From NCBI GenBank assembly GCA_937136425.1, contig CAKZON010000051.1:1-64000 (forward strand): DNA of 64,000 nucleotides. Direction: 5' to 3'. Below the pieces are notes generated by a model. The model saw only the letters and a list, made by a program, of their open reading frames with translations, searched no databases and was not told where the DNA came from. A program made the position numbers and the translations under genes. Positions 31,601 through 41,241 of the stretch are shown in pieces. Numbering within the stretch: the stretch's first letter is position 1; each line of letters begins with the position of its first letter. The DNA is from an uncultured Crocinitomix sp. Its GTDB lineage: Bacteria; Bacteroidota; Bacteroidia; Flavobacteriales_D; Crocinitomicaceae.

Positions 31601-34416
31601 TAATTAAATTCAGGAGCAGTAAGTTCAGATAATGGTTCTAAACCTTCACCATCTAAAATTCCTTCTGCATTTTCTTTATAGCATCCCCAAATATCATATC
31701 CTTTTAAATTATAGTTTGGATTTCTTTTCTCATTCTCTACTGGGGTGGTAGTTCCGTTATGATCGATATCTCCATAAGCAAATTCGTAAGGAGAATACTG
31801 TCCCATATTGGAGTTGCGGTAGGTGAAATAAATCTTTTTTAAGGTTAACTTCCCGCCTTGATTAATGTCAGCACCATCTCCATTATAATCTGTCGTTAAA
31901 TCGTCATTATTGGGAATGTTTTGGCACAATTCATAATCATATTCAAAATGAACAGTTTTAATTGGTGTTGCATCTGTAACGATATTTTCTTTAGTATCAT
32001 CATCATTGGTCGTAGTTACATCAGGATGGTAATATTCACCTCTAGAATACAAGGCGATTCTGTCTAGCTGATACATTTTAGAACCTGTTGTTGCTAAATT
32101 GTCAGGCATTCCTCCATTTTCATCTTCTACTCCGTAACCGTCATGTCTTTGAGAGATATGAAAGATGGCCACATGTGTCTTCGTTTCAATTTTTTTGATG
32201 TAGGTTACTTCTTTTTGTCCATATACATATGAACCTTTGTCATCTGTAGGATCGGTTTTTAATCCTTCGTTATAATTAGCTTTATTTTCTTGAAATGGAA
32301 CACGCCAATTATAGGTTTTTTCCATGTCTCTATAAGTAAAATTGGTATAAGACCCAAAGTCTCCTGCTGATGGACCTTCAATGGCATCAACGTCTGAATA
32401 ATCAGTAGAAACTAATGATGTCAATAAATAAGTATGGCCATATGCAGGAGTTGTAATTCGGTTAAAATAATGATCTCCTTTTCCATTCTCTAATGAATTG
32501 TCAACGTCCGCCTCATAAGGTACAAGCCCTGTAGATGTATTTCCGTTAGCGCCATATTCACCAAACATTGCTTGTCCAACTTCATCACCAACAGCAAAAG
32601 TGACTTCTTTTTTAGAGGTATTGTAAAGTGTTTTTCCATAATTATAACGTGCTCCATCATTTCGGGTGACCACAAAACCTGCAGTATGGTGTGGCTTGGC
32701 ATAAAAATTACTAGTAAAACTTGTGAGATTTTCGGCCTCATCTGCCGTAACTTTTATAATATTTTGATTTCTATTTACTCGTTCACTTCGTTTAATTTCG
32801 TCTTTGTTAATCTCCCACCCATTGGTAAGCGGAACACCGAATGGGTCTATGTCATGCTCGCCTTTACGCATGTATTTGTTTTTAAGCGTTCGTTGGTAAG
32901 GAATGTATCCAACTTTGAAACGAATAGGATCATAATCACCCAATCGAGTTGTTGTTCCTTCTCCGTTCATTGCTTTATATTCTTGGTCTACTGATAGGTC
33001 CCCAACATTTTTGAAATATACCTCTTCATATCTTGGAGTTTCGCTTTCTGGTGATTCTTCAAAACTGCCAGCTTTTAACACTTTATTGTTCCCGTTTTTC
33101 CAAATTCCAGATTTGTTGCTGCTGTAAGTTCCTTCAATGTCAGTACCAACACCTGCTGTTCCACCTGCCTCAAATTCAGCACCACCAGATAATCCAGAAG
33201 AATTGGAAACCATCTTATTGTCATAAACGTATCCTACCTGTGAACGGTACGGATGAAACATACCTGAAACACCCTGTCCTTGCACGCTGTATATGTCATA
33301 AGTATAATTCGTTAGAGGTAGATTACCACTATTCACACTAAATACCCCGTCTTTTTCGCGGTTAAAATCTAGAACAGCGTCATAGGGCGCTTCTTCAGTA
33401 TGTTCATAGCCGTATGTAGAGCGGATATCTAATTTGTTAGCAATAAACTGGTTACTAAAAAAGGCTGTTACTTCATTTTCACCTTCTGTTCCAAAGTAAG
33501 TTTGTCCAAGGGCAGCATTGAAAGTCCTATTTAGAGCAGTCATATTGGTTTGCACAGAAGGGGTGTATGTATTGGGAACGAAGCTGATACTAGAGCCCGT
33601 AAGTCCCCCCTGGTTTTTATATATGCTTTTCGTATTATCTTTATTAGCTTTGATAATAGCGCCACTTGTTGACATAGACATGTTATAACCTGTCAAACCT
33701 TGTCTAGAATTAAAAGAAACTCCTACGCCATAATTTAAATTTATGTCTTGTCCTTGAGCAGTTTTTGATTTGTCAGATAGAGAAAAATTTGGACTTAAAA
33801 CTAACCCATCTGGTGAAGAACTTGCATTAAATCCGGTTGAATTGCCATTTGCCATGGTATAAGACATGCCAAATGATGGAGAAAAGCTATAACCTGTATA
33901 GCTATTATATTGACCTGAAATTCCAATTGTTGCTTTAAGGAATCCGCTCGAGTCCTTTGGGTCATCTTCAGCTCCTAATTTATAATCAAACAATTCAGGG
34001 CTAAATTGAAATGTTCCACCAACAGTCCAATTGTCCTTCATGTTATTTTCATAAATAACCTTGTCACCATCAAAATCATCTGGTAAGCCCCTCATTTGGC
34101 GGTTAATTTGGCCAATTGATAGGTCCCATCCTAAGCCTACCCAAGAGGCTTCTTGGTCCATAGTGACTCCAGAATTATAAGCCAGATTAATGGGGAATCC
34201 ACCAATATCCATTAAAGGAATATTATAACTAAAATCTCCAGATGCTAAATCCACCATATCGGATGTTCCAATTGGGGTGAACGAATTAAATTCTGGTTGA
34301 GCGGGACCACCTGTTAGTGCGTATGAGCCTAGTGGATTTAGCGTAGATAAAAAGATAACAACCATAAAAAGGCTGAATGCTCTTACTGTTTTACTATTTC
34401 TTATTCTTAAAATCAT
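28603..34416 (-). CDS. Giant SpvB/RHS-like secreted protein
   Basis: GGPAQPEFNSFTPIGTSDMVDLASGDFSYNIPLMDIGGFPINLAYNSGVTMDQEASWVGLGWDLSIGQINRQMRGLPDDF, typical of Bacteroidota RHS-associated N-terminal proteins. Confidence 0.8.
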   Translation of the reverse strand: MILRIRNSKTVRAFSLFMVVIFLSTLNPLGSYALTGGPAQPEFNSFTPIGTSDMVDLASGDFSYNIPLMDIGGFPINLAYNSGVTMDQEASWVGLGWDLSIGQINRQMRGLPDDFDGDKVIYENNMKDNWTVGGTFQFSPELFDYKLGAEDDPKDSSGFLKATIGISGQYNSYTGYSFSPSFGMSYTMANGNSTGFNASSSPDGLVLSPNFSLSDKSKTAQGQDINLNYGVGVSFNSRQGLTGYNMSMSTSGAIIKANKDNTKSIYKNQGGLTGSSISFVPNTYTPSVQTNMTALNRTFNAALGQTYFGTEGENEVTAFFSNQFIANKLDIRSTYGYEHTEEAPYDAVLDFNREKDGVFSVNSGNLPLTNYTYDIYSVQGQGVSGMFHPYRSQVGYVYDNKMVSNSSGLSGGAEFEAGGTAGVGTDIEGTYSSNKSGIWKNGNNKVLKAGSFEESPESETPRYEEVYFKNVGDLSVDQEYKAMNGEGTTTRLGDYDPIRFKVGYIPYQRTLKNKYMRKGEHDIDPFGVPLTNGWEINKDEIKRSERVNRNQNIIKVTADEAENLTSFTSNFYAKPHHTAGFVVTRNDGARYNYGKTLYNTSKKEVTFAVGDEVGQAMFGEYGANGNTSTGLVPYEADVDNSLENGKGDHYFNRITTPAYGHTYLLTSLVSTDYSDVDAIEGPSAGDFGSYTNFTYRDMEKTYNWRVPFQENKANYNEGLKTDPTDDKGSYVYGQKEVTYIKKIETKTHVAIFHISQRHDGYGVEDENGGMPDNLATTGSKMYQLDRIALYSRGEYYHPDVTTTNDDDTKENIVTDATPIKTVHFEYDYELCQNIPNNDDLTTDYNGDGADINQGGKLTLKKIYFTYRNSNMGQYSPYEFAYGDIDHNGTTTPVENEKRNPNYNLKGYDIWGCYKENAEGILDGEGLEPLSELTAPEFNYVEQTTTDDKSTVDDNAAAWSITDISLPSGGEIQIDYEADDYQYVQDKKAMRMFKLAGAGSVANPILEDDDHFDFETYNPDAEISQTNKEALLYKNDNPALYLYFLLDEEDQNLDFTNSAHQAIFKRKYVQDIYDNQKGLLQFRMLMNMTSGGGVKLTSSWDNKPFDYVSGYAELDNIDQCTFFQGEGPDTQRYGSIKLQDVKMEGGFTGLADVSPLSKAGWQYARRYLSQYVYGLPALEDGVPAGAALESIYQAFENLTETVTGANALLKSKKISRRFIKEKSWIRLSEPTQHKKGGGCRVKQIAMTDEWANMLGDPDPESISNQKYGQVYSYELKEGGSSGVATYEPVGSKENPWVQPVYVNTNRLLAPDDQNYVEKPFGESFFPNPSVTYSRVSVKNLERNHPDTDEKLIKHATGEVVTEFYTSKDYPTITDQTHLRLEEDSNPLLSAVFSINVVKHLTLSQGYSVHINDMNGKMKNQRVYAEGQEDFISGVDYNYDLNGPEEVSDQFSNKGRLDNNVWAMNAEGTVANHRLGVEQNIVNDFREMKSTTQVAGVDLSTQTFAIGPVVMAVPAWFPKYSRHVTKLNLATTTKVINTYGVLRETVAYDAGASVSTKNKLWDTETGAVLITETVNEYDDHYYSFNFPAHWHYKGMGQASFNSGIEGTITPEGAGYKLTGAGEAKEYFQPGDELLVSTVDGTTKAWVNSVDETGPVFSLIDSEGALIDILSGKIKIVRSGRRNLQSTSMGSIVLQGDPMNLFIDNGDETYTFRTSQLEVSETALEADDNYWNKKKIANAGAVEFRENWDLQCECGIDPENETYNAYRYNMLGVWRANRSHLYLTGRKHNLDKPNPRYDGFYSSYNSFYTLDETGKWIIPEDIGDTWTFTSEVTQFSPYGFELENADALARYSAAQYGYNFSFPLAVAANSEYSEMGFDGFEDYDFDGCEDNEHFGFRGTLDEDISISPAKSHTGKNSLKVSAGRSVENIYRIECSDEPVE

Positions 34417-35105
34417 GATGGATTCTTAATGTTATTTTCAATGTAATTGGTAGATGCAAAAGCAAAATCAAATTTGCCTTTGCCAAAGAGTTGATCATTA
34501 TAGATTAACTGAACGGTTTCATTCTGATCAATTCCATTAAAGCTTACTATTAATCTTTCAAATGGAGCTACATGGTAATTTCGCTCATGTAGACTATATG
34601 TTGAATTTATAGTGTCGCCATTGGCCTTAATTAATTTGAAATCGTTGGATATGTCAAAGGATAAATAAGAAATGTTAGCATCTAAATCATCCTCTAAATA
34701 TTTTTTAATAAGGTCTTGCTTCTCTGTTTCTTCAAATTCAAAATAGAAAAGTTGTTCTCCATCAATTTCTTTGAGAGCTTGAGCTAGTTCTTCACCTTCA
34801 ATTCCTTTATTTCTAAGGTATAATTCAGATGGGATTTTTTGAGCTCTATATTTTATATCCTGTTTTTGTTTCGTTATTTCTTGGATAGTAAAAGCATCAT
34901 TAGGTCCAGCCTCATTTAAATGAATGATACTATTTTTGAAAGGAATTTCTTGAAAATGTGAAAATCCATCATGAGGTATAACTTTATTGTTATAAGCATT
35001 TAAAGAATTACTATCAATCAATTCTGTATTTGAATCGCTTGTGCAGTTGAACATGAATAGTAATCCTATTGCAACGAAGGTGTATTGAATTTGTCTCATC
35101 ATCAA
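34413..35105 (-). CDS. Hypothetical lipoprotein
   Basis: FMFNCTS lipobox-like site; 4-bp overlaps with both neighbours. Confidence 0.6.
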   Translation of the reverse strand: MMMRQIQYTFVAIGLLFMFNCTSDSNTELIDSNSLNAYNNKVIPHDGFSHFQEIPFKNSIIHLNEAGPNDAFTIQEITKQKQDIKYRAQKIPSELYLRNKGIEGEELAQALKEIDGEQLFYFEFEETEKQDLIKKYLEDDLDANISYLSFDISNDFKLIKANGDTINSTYSLHERNYHVAPFERLIVSFNGIDQNETVQLIYNDQLFGKGKFDFAFASTNYIENNIKNPS

Positions 35106-38100
35106 TTAATTTTAAATCTTATGAACCAATTTTCTCCCTTATCATTCTCAATCTCCAATAAATATGTCCCAGTTGCGAGAGTTGAAACATCAAGGGAAAA
35201 ACGATTGTCTCCAAAAACTTCAACCAAGTCATCTAAGCCTGCTTCTTCTTCACCCGTGAAGTTTGTTACTGTATAATTTAAATCTCCAGCAACTGTATAC
35301 TCTTCATGGAACTCAAAACGTAATATATCATCAGATGGAACAACAAAGTAACCACCTTCAATGGTGCGTTTGGGTTCAATATATTGATCTGCTATTCCGT
35401 AATCTGAGCAAAAGGAGGCAATAGTTTTAATGTATCTTGTGGAATTTGATTGATATATATTGATATCAAAATTACCGTCTACATCTGAAAGCCCGCTTTC
35501 AATACTTAGCCCTCCATTATGAAAAATGTCAAAGTTATTCTCTTCATCTCTTTCAATTCTCCATACAGCATTTGGGTCGACTTCTAGTTCAACATAATCA
35601 TCTCCATCATCATTAATAATTGATTTTGCAGTAGGGATAAATAAACCACCTGTGATAAGTTGCATAGCCTCAGTTCCCTCTTGATTTCTGAATGCTAAGA
35701 CTTCAATTCCAGGATCTCCGCCCAAGGCATAAGGACTGTAAACTACAGTTTCAAATTGAATCCAATTTTTATAACCTTCTACAGTTCTATTGACACTATT
35801 AGCGGTAGAAATTCCATCAGGTAATACTCCTGGTCCGCGTTGTATGGTATTTAAAGGAAGCTGATAGCTGTCCACTAGTTCTTCCCATTCAACGACATAT
35901 CCAACAGCAACCTGCTCTTCAACAACATAACTATACCCAGGTTCTCCACCCATTGGCGGAACTGAATAAGCGGTTGTTAAGGTATACGTTCCAAGAGGTA
36001 CACTTCCAAATACATATGTACTTCCAGAAACACCTCCAATAGGATTAGGACTTACTCCATCATTATTAACTAAGGAGACAGAAATGATTGTTGCACTTCC
36101 ACCTTTAGTAACTGTTATACTACCTGTTGGATTGCCACACTCAGGGTAACCAACTTTTATAGCAATACTAGGTTTTTTGAAATTGCCCCAGTAATTTTCC
36201 ATTCCAATTTCAGCACTGGCTGAAACCAGAACCATATCCAATGAAATATCAGAATCGTCCAGCGCTGCGATTACATCTCTATAAATTTCTGTTCCATCAA
36301 TGAGTATCACAAAATCTTCATGATCTTTTAAAATGTCAATCTCTGCTCCGTTACTGATGCTACCAGTACTTGTTAATAGAGCATTATTTGCAATAACTTG
36401 ATGTGCCCCATTTGAAGCTACTTTTAATCCAAATTCAAAATCACTAACGCCTGCTGCAACTTGCTGTGAAGATTTATTGAATCCTATATAGAATTCTTCG
36501 ACTGTGTTAACTGTAAAACTAATTCCTCCGAAAGATTCAGCATCCAATAGTTCGGCATATAACCTACCTGTTCCATAACCCTGCACACCTGGAGTTCTTT
36601 TTAGCTCATTTGAACTAGAAAAATCAATGTTGGTTGAATTGGCTAAAACAATATCGGTGTTTACTATTCCGCTTCCGTCTAAAATTTTAGTTCCGGTATT
36701 ATCATATACACCGATATAATATTTTCCGCTTGGAAGACCTGTAAATGTATATTGACTGCTATTTACATTTGGTGTAAAAAAATCTAAACTATCAATTAAG
36801 GTTGTATCCCCCAATGTAGCCCATGATTGTGCTAAACTGCCTAAAGGTTGGGTATTGATTAAGTATTTATAAGGTAAGTTTCCGCTAGGTGCATTAATTG
36901 TTAACGATCCTTTATTTATGGTGTCGTTAAAGGCTGTTTGAACCGCCTCCTTCACACTCCACTCAAAGTACACATAGTTGCTATTGGTAAGGCTTGATTT
37001 ATATTCTCTTGAAGCAAATTGTGTTGCTCCATAAGTTTCTAATGCTATTTCAAATCCGTGGTTTGGGTTTTCTTGCCAGTATTCTACAAAACTTAAAATG
37101 TTAATGGTGTCAATTTTATGAACAGGATCGTAACCTATATAGGTTGTAGTTGGCACAGTAACCTGTATTGATGGATCAATTGCAGGACGTGTATTCCAGG
37201 TTACGTCTGATTCATGCCAATCTTCTGTTACAATTGAATAATTAACTGCGTTTGAAGAGTTGTTGTGTCTAAAGAACTTACTCCAAGCTGTTATTTTTAA
37301 CTCGGCTGCGCTAAATTCTAATTGGTCATCAAAGTCTAATTCGTATTTAATTAAACTGGCTTTTTCATAATTGTTAGGTGCATCAGCTACACGCAAAGGA
37401 ATAAGAGAGGATTGCGTGTGATAATTCGTGTTTGCCCTGTCTAAAGGAGTTGTATTTGTAGGTTTATCATACTCAATGGTTGTATTTTCCTGATATTGAT
37501 AATTAGGAAGTAAGATACCACTTGTTGTTTCTCCTTCGCGACCAACTAAAATGTGTTTATAATATGCATAGCGCAAATCGGAGTTACCATAATAAGGAGA
37601 ATCTAAAATTCGTAGGATGTAAATTCCTGGCTCTAAATTGTCTGCCGAAACAACACCTGTTACCGCATTGTATTGTAAGTTATTAATGACTTTTGCATTG
37701 GATAAGGTTGCTTTACCAACATGCGACATGTCTCTGTTGGTTTTATAGAAAAACATATTGGCTAAACCATACGTTCCTCCACCAGAAACTGCAATACTCA
37801 TTGTTCCGTCTGTTGCTCCAGCCGTGCAATGATTTACCGTTGTTTCCATTTCAATAGGTAACATATAAGTAATGGATAAAACAGGACGTTTTGCTACATT
37901 GCTTGCTTCAGAAGAATAGTACATGAGTCCAAAATCTGTACTTCCAGATTCGCTACGTAGTCTTATTCTCCAACCATTATTGGCAGTTGGATTAGCAACC
38001 ATTTTTTGCACATGGTCTGTCACAGTAAATTCATGCAAGCCTGTGCTTGAAGTTTGCGCATGTGGAATGCTTATTTGATCAGATGAAATAACACTGGGTT

Positions 38101-38488
38101 GGTTATTCCATGTAATTGTGTTTTCTGCCCAAGAAGTATTTCCTACACGTTCAACATAAAGGTCATGTGTGATCGCATTATTAACAGAAAGTGTCATAAA
38201 CTTCAATTTTGCCTCTGTAATAATGGCGTTTGAAGGAATGGCGTTTAGATCATATTGAATGAATGTTCTAAATGCCATTGGAATTTGCTGGTTAATTTGA
38301 TGGTAGACATTGAACTGGTTTTGCGAACCAAAGTTTGAAGTTTCTACCCCTCCATTGCCCACCATAGCATCACTCATGGTGCTGTCAGCCGTGTAGGTAA
38401 CAGTAGTTTGAGCAAGTGTTTGCAAAGGCAGACAGGCTAAAACCAAAATACCTAAAGGCGCTATTTTCTTGAATAATTTCATTATCAT
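35102..38488 (-). CDS. Large secreted DNRLRE-domain protein, T9SS-like C-terminal motif
   Basis: FRTFIQYDLNAIPSNAIITEAKLKF...ENTITWNNQPS (DNRLRE-type), second copy later; C-term LATGTYLLEIENDKGENWFIRFKIN. Confidence 0.7.
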   Translation of the reverse strand: MIMKLFKKIAPLGILVLACLPLQTLAQTTVTYTADSTMSDAMVGNGGVETSNFGSQNQFNVYHQINQQIPMAFRTFIQYDLNAIPSNAIITEAKLKFMTLSVNNAITHDLYVERVGNTSWAENTITWNNQPSVISSDQISIPHAQTSSTGLHEFTVTDHVQKMVANPTANNGWRIRLRSESGSTDFGLMYYSSEASNVAKRPVLSITYMLPIEMETTVNHCTAGATDGTMSIAVSGGGTYGLANMFFYKTNRDMSHVGKATLSNAKVINNLQYNAVTGVVSADNLEPGIYILRILDSPYYGNSDLRYAYYKHILVGREGETTSGILLPNYQYQENTTIEYDKPTNTTPLDRANTNYHTQSSLIPLRVADAPNNYEKASLIKYELDFDDQLEFSAAELKITAWSKFFRHNNSSNAVNYSIVTEDWHESDVTWNTRPAIDPSIQVTVPTTTYIGYDPVHKIDTINILSFVEYWQENPNHGFEIALETYGATQFASREYKSSLTNSNYVYFEWSVKEAVQTAFNDTINKGSLTINAPSGNLPYKYLINTQPLGSLAQSWATLGDTTLIDSLDFFTPNVNSSQYTFTGLPSGKYYIGVYDNTGTKILDGSGIVNTDIVLANSTNIDFSSSNELKRTPGVQGYGTGRLYAELLDAESFGGISFTVNTVEEFYIGFNKSSQQVAAGVSDFEFGLKVASNGAHQVIANNALLTSTGSISNGAEIDILKDHEDFVILIDGTEIYRDVIAALDDSDISLDMVLVSASAEIGMENYWGNFKKPSIAIKVGYPECGNPTGSITVTKGGSATIISVSLVNNDGVSPNPIGGVSGSTYVFGSVPLGTYTLTTAYSVPPMGGEPGYSYVVEEQVAVGYVVEWEELVDSYQLPLNTIQRGPGVLPDGISTANSVNRTVEGYKNWIQFETVVYSPYALGGDPGIEVLAFRNQEGTEAMQLITGGLFIPTAKSIINDDGDDYVELEVDPNAVWRIERDEENNFDIFHNGGLSIESGLSDVDGNFDINIYQSNSTRYIKTIASFCSDYGIADQYIEPKRTIEGGYFVVPSDDILRFEFHEEYTVAGDLNYTVTNFTGEEEAGLDDLVEVFGDNRFSLDVSTLATGTYLLEIENDKGENWFIRFKIN

Positions 38489-38910
38489 GGGTTAAGAGTC
38501 TTTGAAATGGTTAAACCTAATGATCCATCATATTGTTCAACAATGATAGATGCACGGTAGGCGCTAGTATTATGTAAGTTTCCAAATGGAATAAGTACTC
38601 CCCAAGCGTCAATTAAACTCTCGGCTTGCAATTGCGAAAGTTCATACACTCTTTTGAAAATTACTGCTCCAGTACCTACATCAAAAAGCTCTACATGCAC
38701 TTTGCTAAAAGCTACTGTATCGCTCACTGCAAAACCTAGGTTAAGTTGTTCGTAGGTTCCGTCACCATATAGAATTGAATCCATTGCGGTGAGTAGAGTC
38801 GCATCTGACATAAAAAGAGACAAGTCCGTAGAATCGGATTGTGCAATACTTGCATTACCTGCTCCGCAAGCAACAATAGTTAAGATGGTGAAAATGGCTT
38901 TTTTTAGCAT
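38485..38910 (-). CDS. Exported hypothetical protein
   Basis: Signal peptide MLKKAIFTILTIVACGAGNASIAQ; 4-bp overlap with downstream gene. Confidence 0.55.
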   Translation of the reverse strand: MLKKAIFTILTIVACGAGNASIAQSDSTDLSLFMSDATLLTAMDSILYGDGTYEQLNLGFAVSDTVAFSKVHVELFDVGTGAVIFKRVYELSQLQAESLIDAWGVLIPFGNLHNTSAYRASIIVEQYDGSLGLTISKTLNP

Positions 38911-39018
38911 TGTTATCGTTTTTTATTTCCCAGAATTTTCTTGGTTGAACTCTTCTGTTTTTTGATTAGAATTAAGCTCGATTTGGATGAAATTATGGGC
39001 TAATTTTTTACCTAATAT

Positions 39019-39026
39019 CAAATGTA
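39019..39026 (-). promoter_or_regulatory. Candidate Bacteroidota -7 element (TACATTTG) for the RHS operon
   Basis: TAnnTTTG match about 110 bp upstream of 38910; -33 element not obvious. Confidence 0.35.
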
Positions 39027-39206
39027 AATCTGTTTGATTGATTTTCATTCAGTGGAAGCCGCAAGGGGAGTTGCGGGTTTTACGTAATGAGCAGGTAATT
39101 GCTTGTTGTTTAGTGTTTTGAAGTTGTGTTTTGAGTGCTTTTTTTGCGTTTTTAACCTTGTTTTTAGTTAAAAAATGACAAATAAATTTCTTAGAAGTTC
39201 TAATCT

Positions 39207-39728
39207 TTATTTTGGAATGGTTTTAAACTCATTTTGGAATGAAACTAAAACCGAGTCAGGATAGGCTTGAATAAGGCTGATTTGATCTTTGGAATCGCCT
39301 ATAGAAAGACGGTAATTTTTGTTGGCAATATTGAGCATGCATAATTGGTGGTCTGCATCTCTATTTCGAATAAAACCAAAATATTTTATAGTTGGCCATT
39401 CTAATTTTTTATCTACCCTTGGAAGGGATGTTGGGCGTTGCTGATTTCGTGAATTTGGATTAGACGAACTTGAAGTACTTGAAGTACTTGAATTGGAGGA
39501 TGATTGATGCCACCGCTTTTCATTTCTTAAAAAAGGATCTTCTAGCGGAAGGTCAAGCATGAACGTGTCTTTATTGAACATGACAGGAGCAAATGATAAA
39601 TTGGTGTTAATTTGTTCATTTTGCGATTCATGCTTAACCTGATAATTTTCCACAGTGCGATAGATGTTGTAAGCCCATAAGCCCGCAACGATTACTATCA
39701 AAACCCGTGTCCACCTTTTTTTATTCAT
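39207..39728 (-). CDS. Inner-membrane GspC/PilP-like component
   Basis: N-terminal TM, Ser-rich linker, beta-rich C-term KLEWPTIKYFGFIRNRDADHQLCMLNIANKNYRLSIGD; position in operon. Confidence 0.5.
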   Translation of the reverse strand: MNKKRWTRVLIVIVAGLWAYNIYRTVENYQVKHESQNEQINTNLSFAPVMFNKDTFMLDLPLEDPFLRNEKRWHQSSSNSSTSSTSSSSNPNSRNQQRPTSLPRVDKKLEWPTIKYFGFIRNRDADHQLCMLNIANKNYRLSIGDSKDQISLIQAYPDSVLVSFQNEFKTIPK

Positions 39729-40748
39729 TTACTCTACGATTACCCAATTTGCAGCACTATAAAACTCACTGTAATTACCTGCTTCATCATCTGCTTTAAC
39801 ACGCCAATAATAATTTCCTGTGCTCGGAAAAGTGTATACAAGTGAGTCTGATGTTATATTCTCGAATTCAACAAAGTCAATAAAAGACAGACTTGTTGAA
39901 ATTTCAACTGTTGATAGGACAGTTGAATGTATAGTTCCAGGGTCAATCCCAGTTGTCCATTTAAGTGTTATAGATTCTTCAAGAGGATGTGTTATTTCAT
40001 CTGCTGGACTTAATATTTCAGGACTGTTTGGAGCGGTGAGATCAATATTGATTTGTCGGTAAGAGTACGGAGATGATCCCGTTAAATTGACCGCCTTAAC
40101 TCCCCAAAAATAAGTGCCCTCAACATCAAAATTGCTTGAGGCAATAATATGAGACAAAGAGTTGATGCCAAGTTGTTGATCCAAGATAGAGGCACTTGAA
40201 AAATCACTGCCAATTTTAAGAATAAAGTCATAAGCATCAGCAGCAAATAAATTTTGCCAATTCACGGCTATATCACCAGTACCGTTTCTGTAAATATCAT
40301 CTGCAGGAGAAACTAAGGAAACGAATTGAGAGGATAAATCTAAAACACTATCAACATAAATGGAATATGGACCTGCAAATTCGGAAACGTGCGCGCCATT
40401 TTCTCCGCGAAGTTTAAATTGATAATCTCCAGGAGGAAGAATTTGATAAAATTCGTCTCCATTGATGTTAGAGTCTAAAACGAAGGCATCAATATCAGCA
40501 AAACTAGGTTTTACAATTTGCAAATTGTAAAATGATGCGCCTTCAATTTCTTGCCATTTAAAATGAACTTTGTTTGAATAAACTGTGTCGTTATTTGTAG
40601 GTAAAATGATACTAGGAGATTCTGCCGAAATATCTTTTTCAAATATGGCATTACAACTTGCAAGAAACCATGTGCAAGCCAAAATCAAACCGGTAGCAAG
40701 AAGCTTAATTGATTTTTTGTCGGTAGTGTTGGAATAAGAAGTTAGCAT
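39729..40748 (-). CDS. Lipoprotein with fibronectin-III-like repeats
   Basis: Lipobox FLASC; repeated LxWxxxxxAxxYxxxI...GxYxWxVKAxD units. Confidence 0.7.
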   Translation of the reverse strand: MLTSYSNTTDKKSIKLLATGLILACTWFLASCNAIFEKDISAESPSIILPTNNDTVYSNKVHFKWQEIEGASFYNLQIVKPSFADIDAFVLDSNINGDEFYQILPPGDYQFKLRGENGAHVSEFAGPYSIYVDSVLDLSSQFVSLVSPADDIYRNGTGDIAVNWQNLFAADAYDFILKIGSDFSSASILDQQLGINSLSHIIASSNFDVEGTYFWGVKAVNLTGSSPYSYRQINIDLTAPNSPEILSPADEITHPLEESITLKWTTGIDPGTIHSTVLSTVEISTSLSFIDFVEFENITSDSLVYTFPSTGNYYWRVKADDEAGNYSEFYSAANWVIVE

Positions 40749-41241
40749 ATAGTGCTGTTTTTTTTGTTGTTAAATTTTTCTCTTTATAAATTGAAATATT
40801 GGTAAGCCGTGCATAATCAAATTCGTTTTCCATGTAATAAGCCAGCGATAATAAACCATTAAATGTGCCTTTCACGGCTACTAAGTTGGAGTAGATGTTG
40901 AAGTCAACAGTTTCATAATTATGCGTGGCTTGAAGCTCATCAAGCATGACATCATTTTCGTTGGAAAAAGCTGTGATTGTTCTAAGTATTTCTTGTTGAA
41001 CTTTGTCTGGTTCTAAATCTGATTTGCCAATGTTCTTGTTGAGTTGCATCACTTGAACCTGCAACATTTCTAAATCGGTTTGTGCATGTGTTGCATCTGC
41101 TTTTCGTAATTCCTGACTCTCAATTTCTGTTTGAACCGCCAAGGTTAAAGAAAAGGCCCGTTTATAACTCACAATAAACATTAGCACCACCAAAACAAGT
41201 AGCCCATAGTTTTTTTGTCGATATGTAAATCTGTCAAACAT
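40705..41241 (-). CDS. PilO/GspM-like inner-membrane component
   Basis: Single TM, coiled coil, ferredoxin-like C-terminal pattern; position next to PilM/PilN-like gene. Confidence 0.55.
   Translation of the reverse strand: MFDRFTYRQKNYGLLVLVVLMFIVSYKRAFSLTLAVQTEIESQELRKADATHAQTDLEMLQVQVMQLNKNIGKSDLEPDKVQQEILRTITAFSNENDVMLDELQATHNYETVDFNIYSNLVAVKGTFNGLLSLAYYMENEFDYARLTNISIYKEKNLTTKKTALYANFLFQHYRQKIN

Noticed and set aside
32572-33341. Plus-strand ORFs of 140 and 102 aa (32572-32994, 33033-33341)
   Set aside because: Antisense to the well-supported 1937-aa SpvB/RHS-like CDS; low-complexity composition typical of spurious reverse-strand ORFs
39468-39494. Three tandem 9-bp units (ACTTGAAGT, ACTTGAAGT, ACTTGAATT)
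   Set aside because: Encodes a Ser/Thr-rich linker; too short to claim phase variation or a repeat locus
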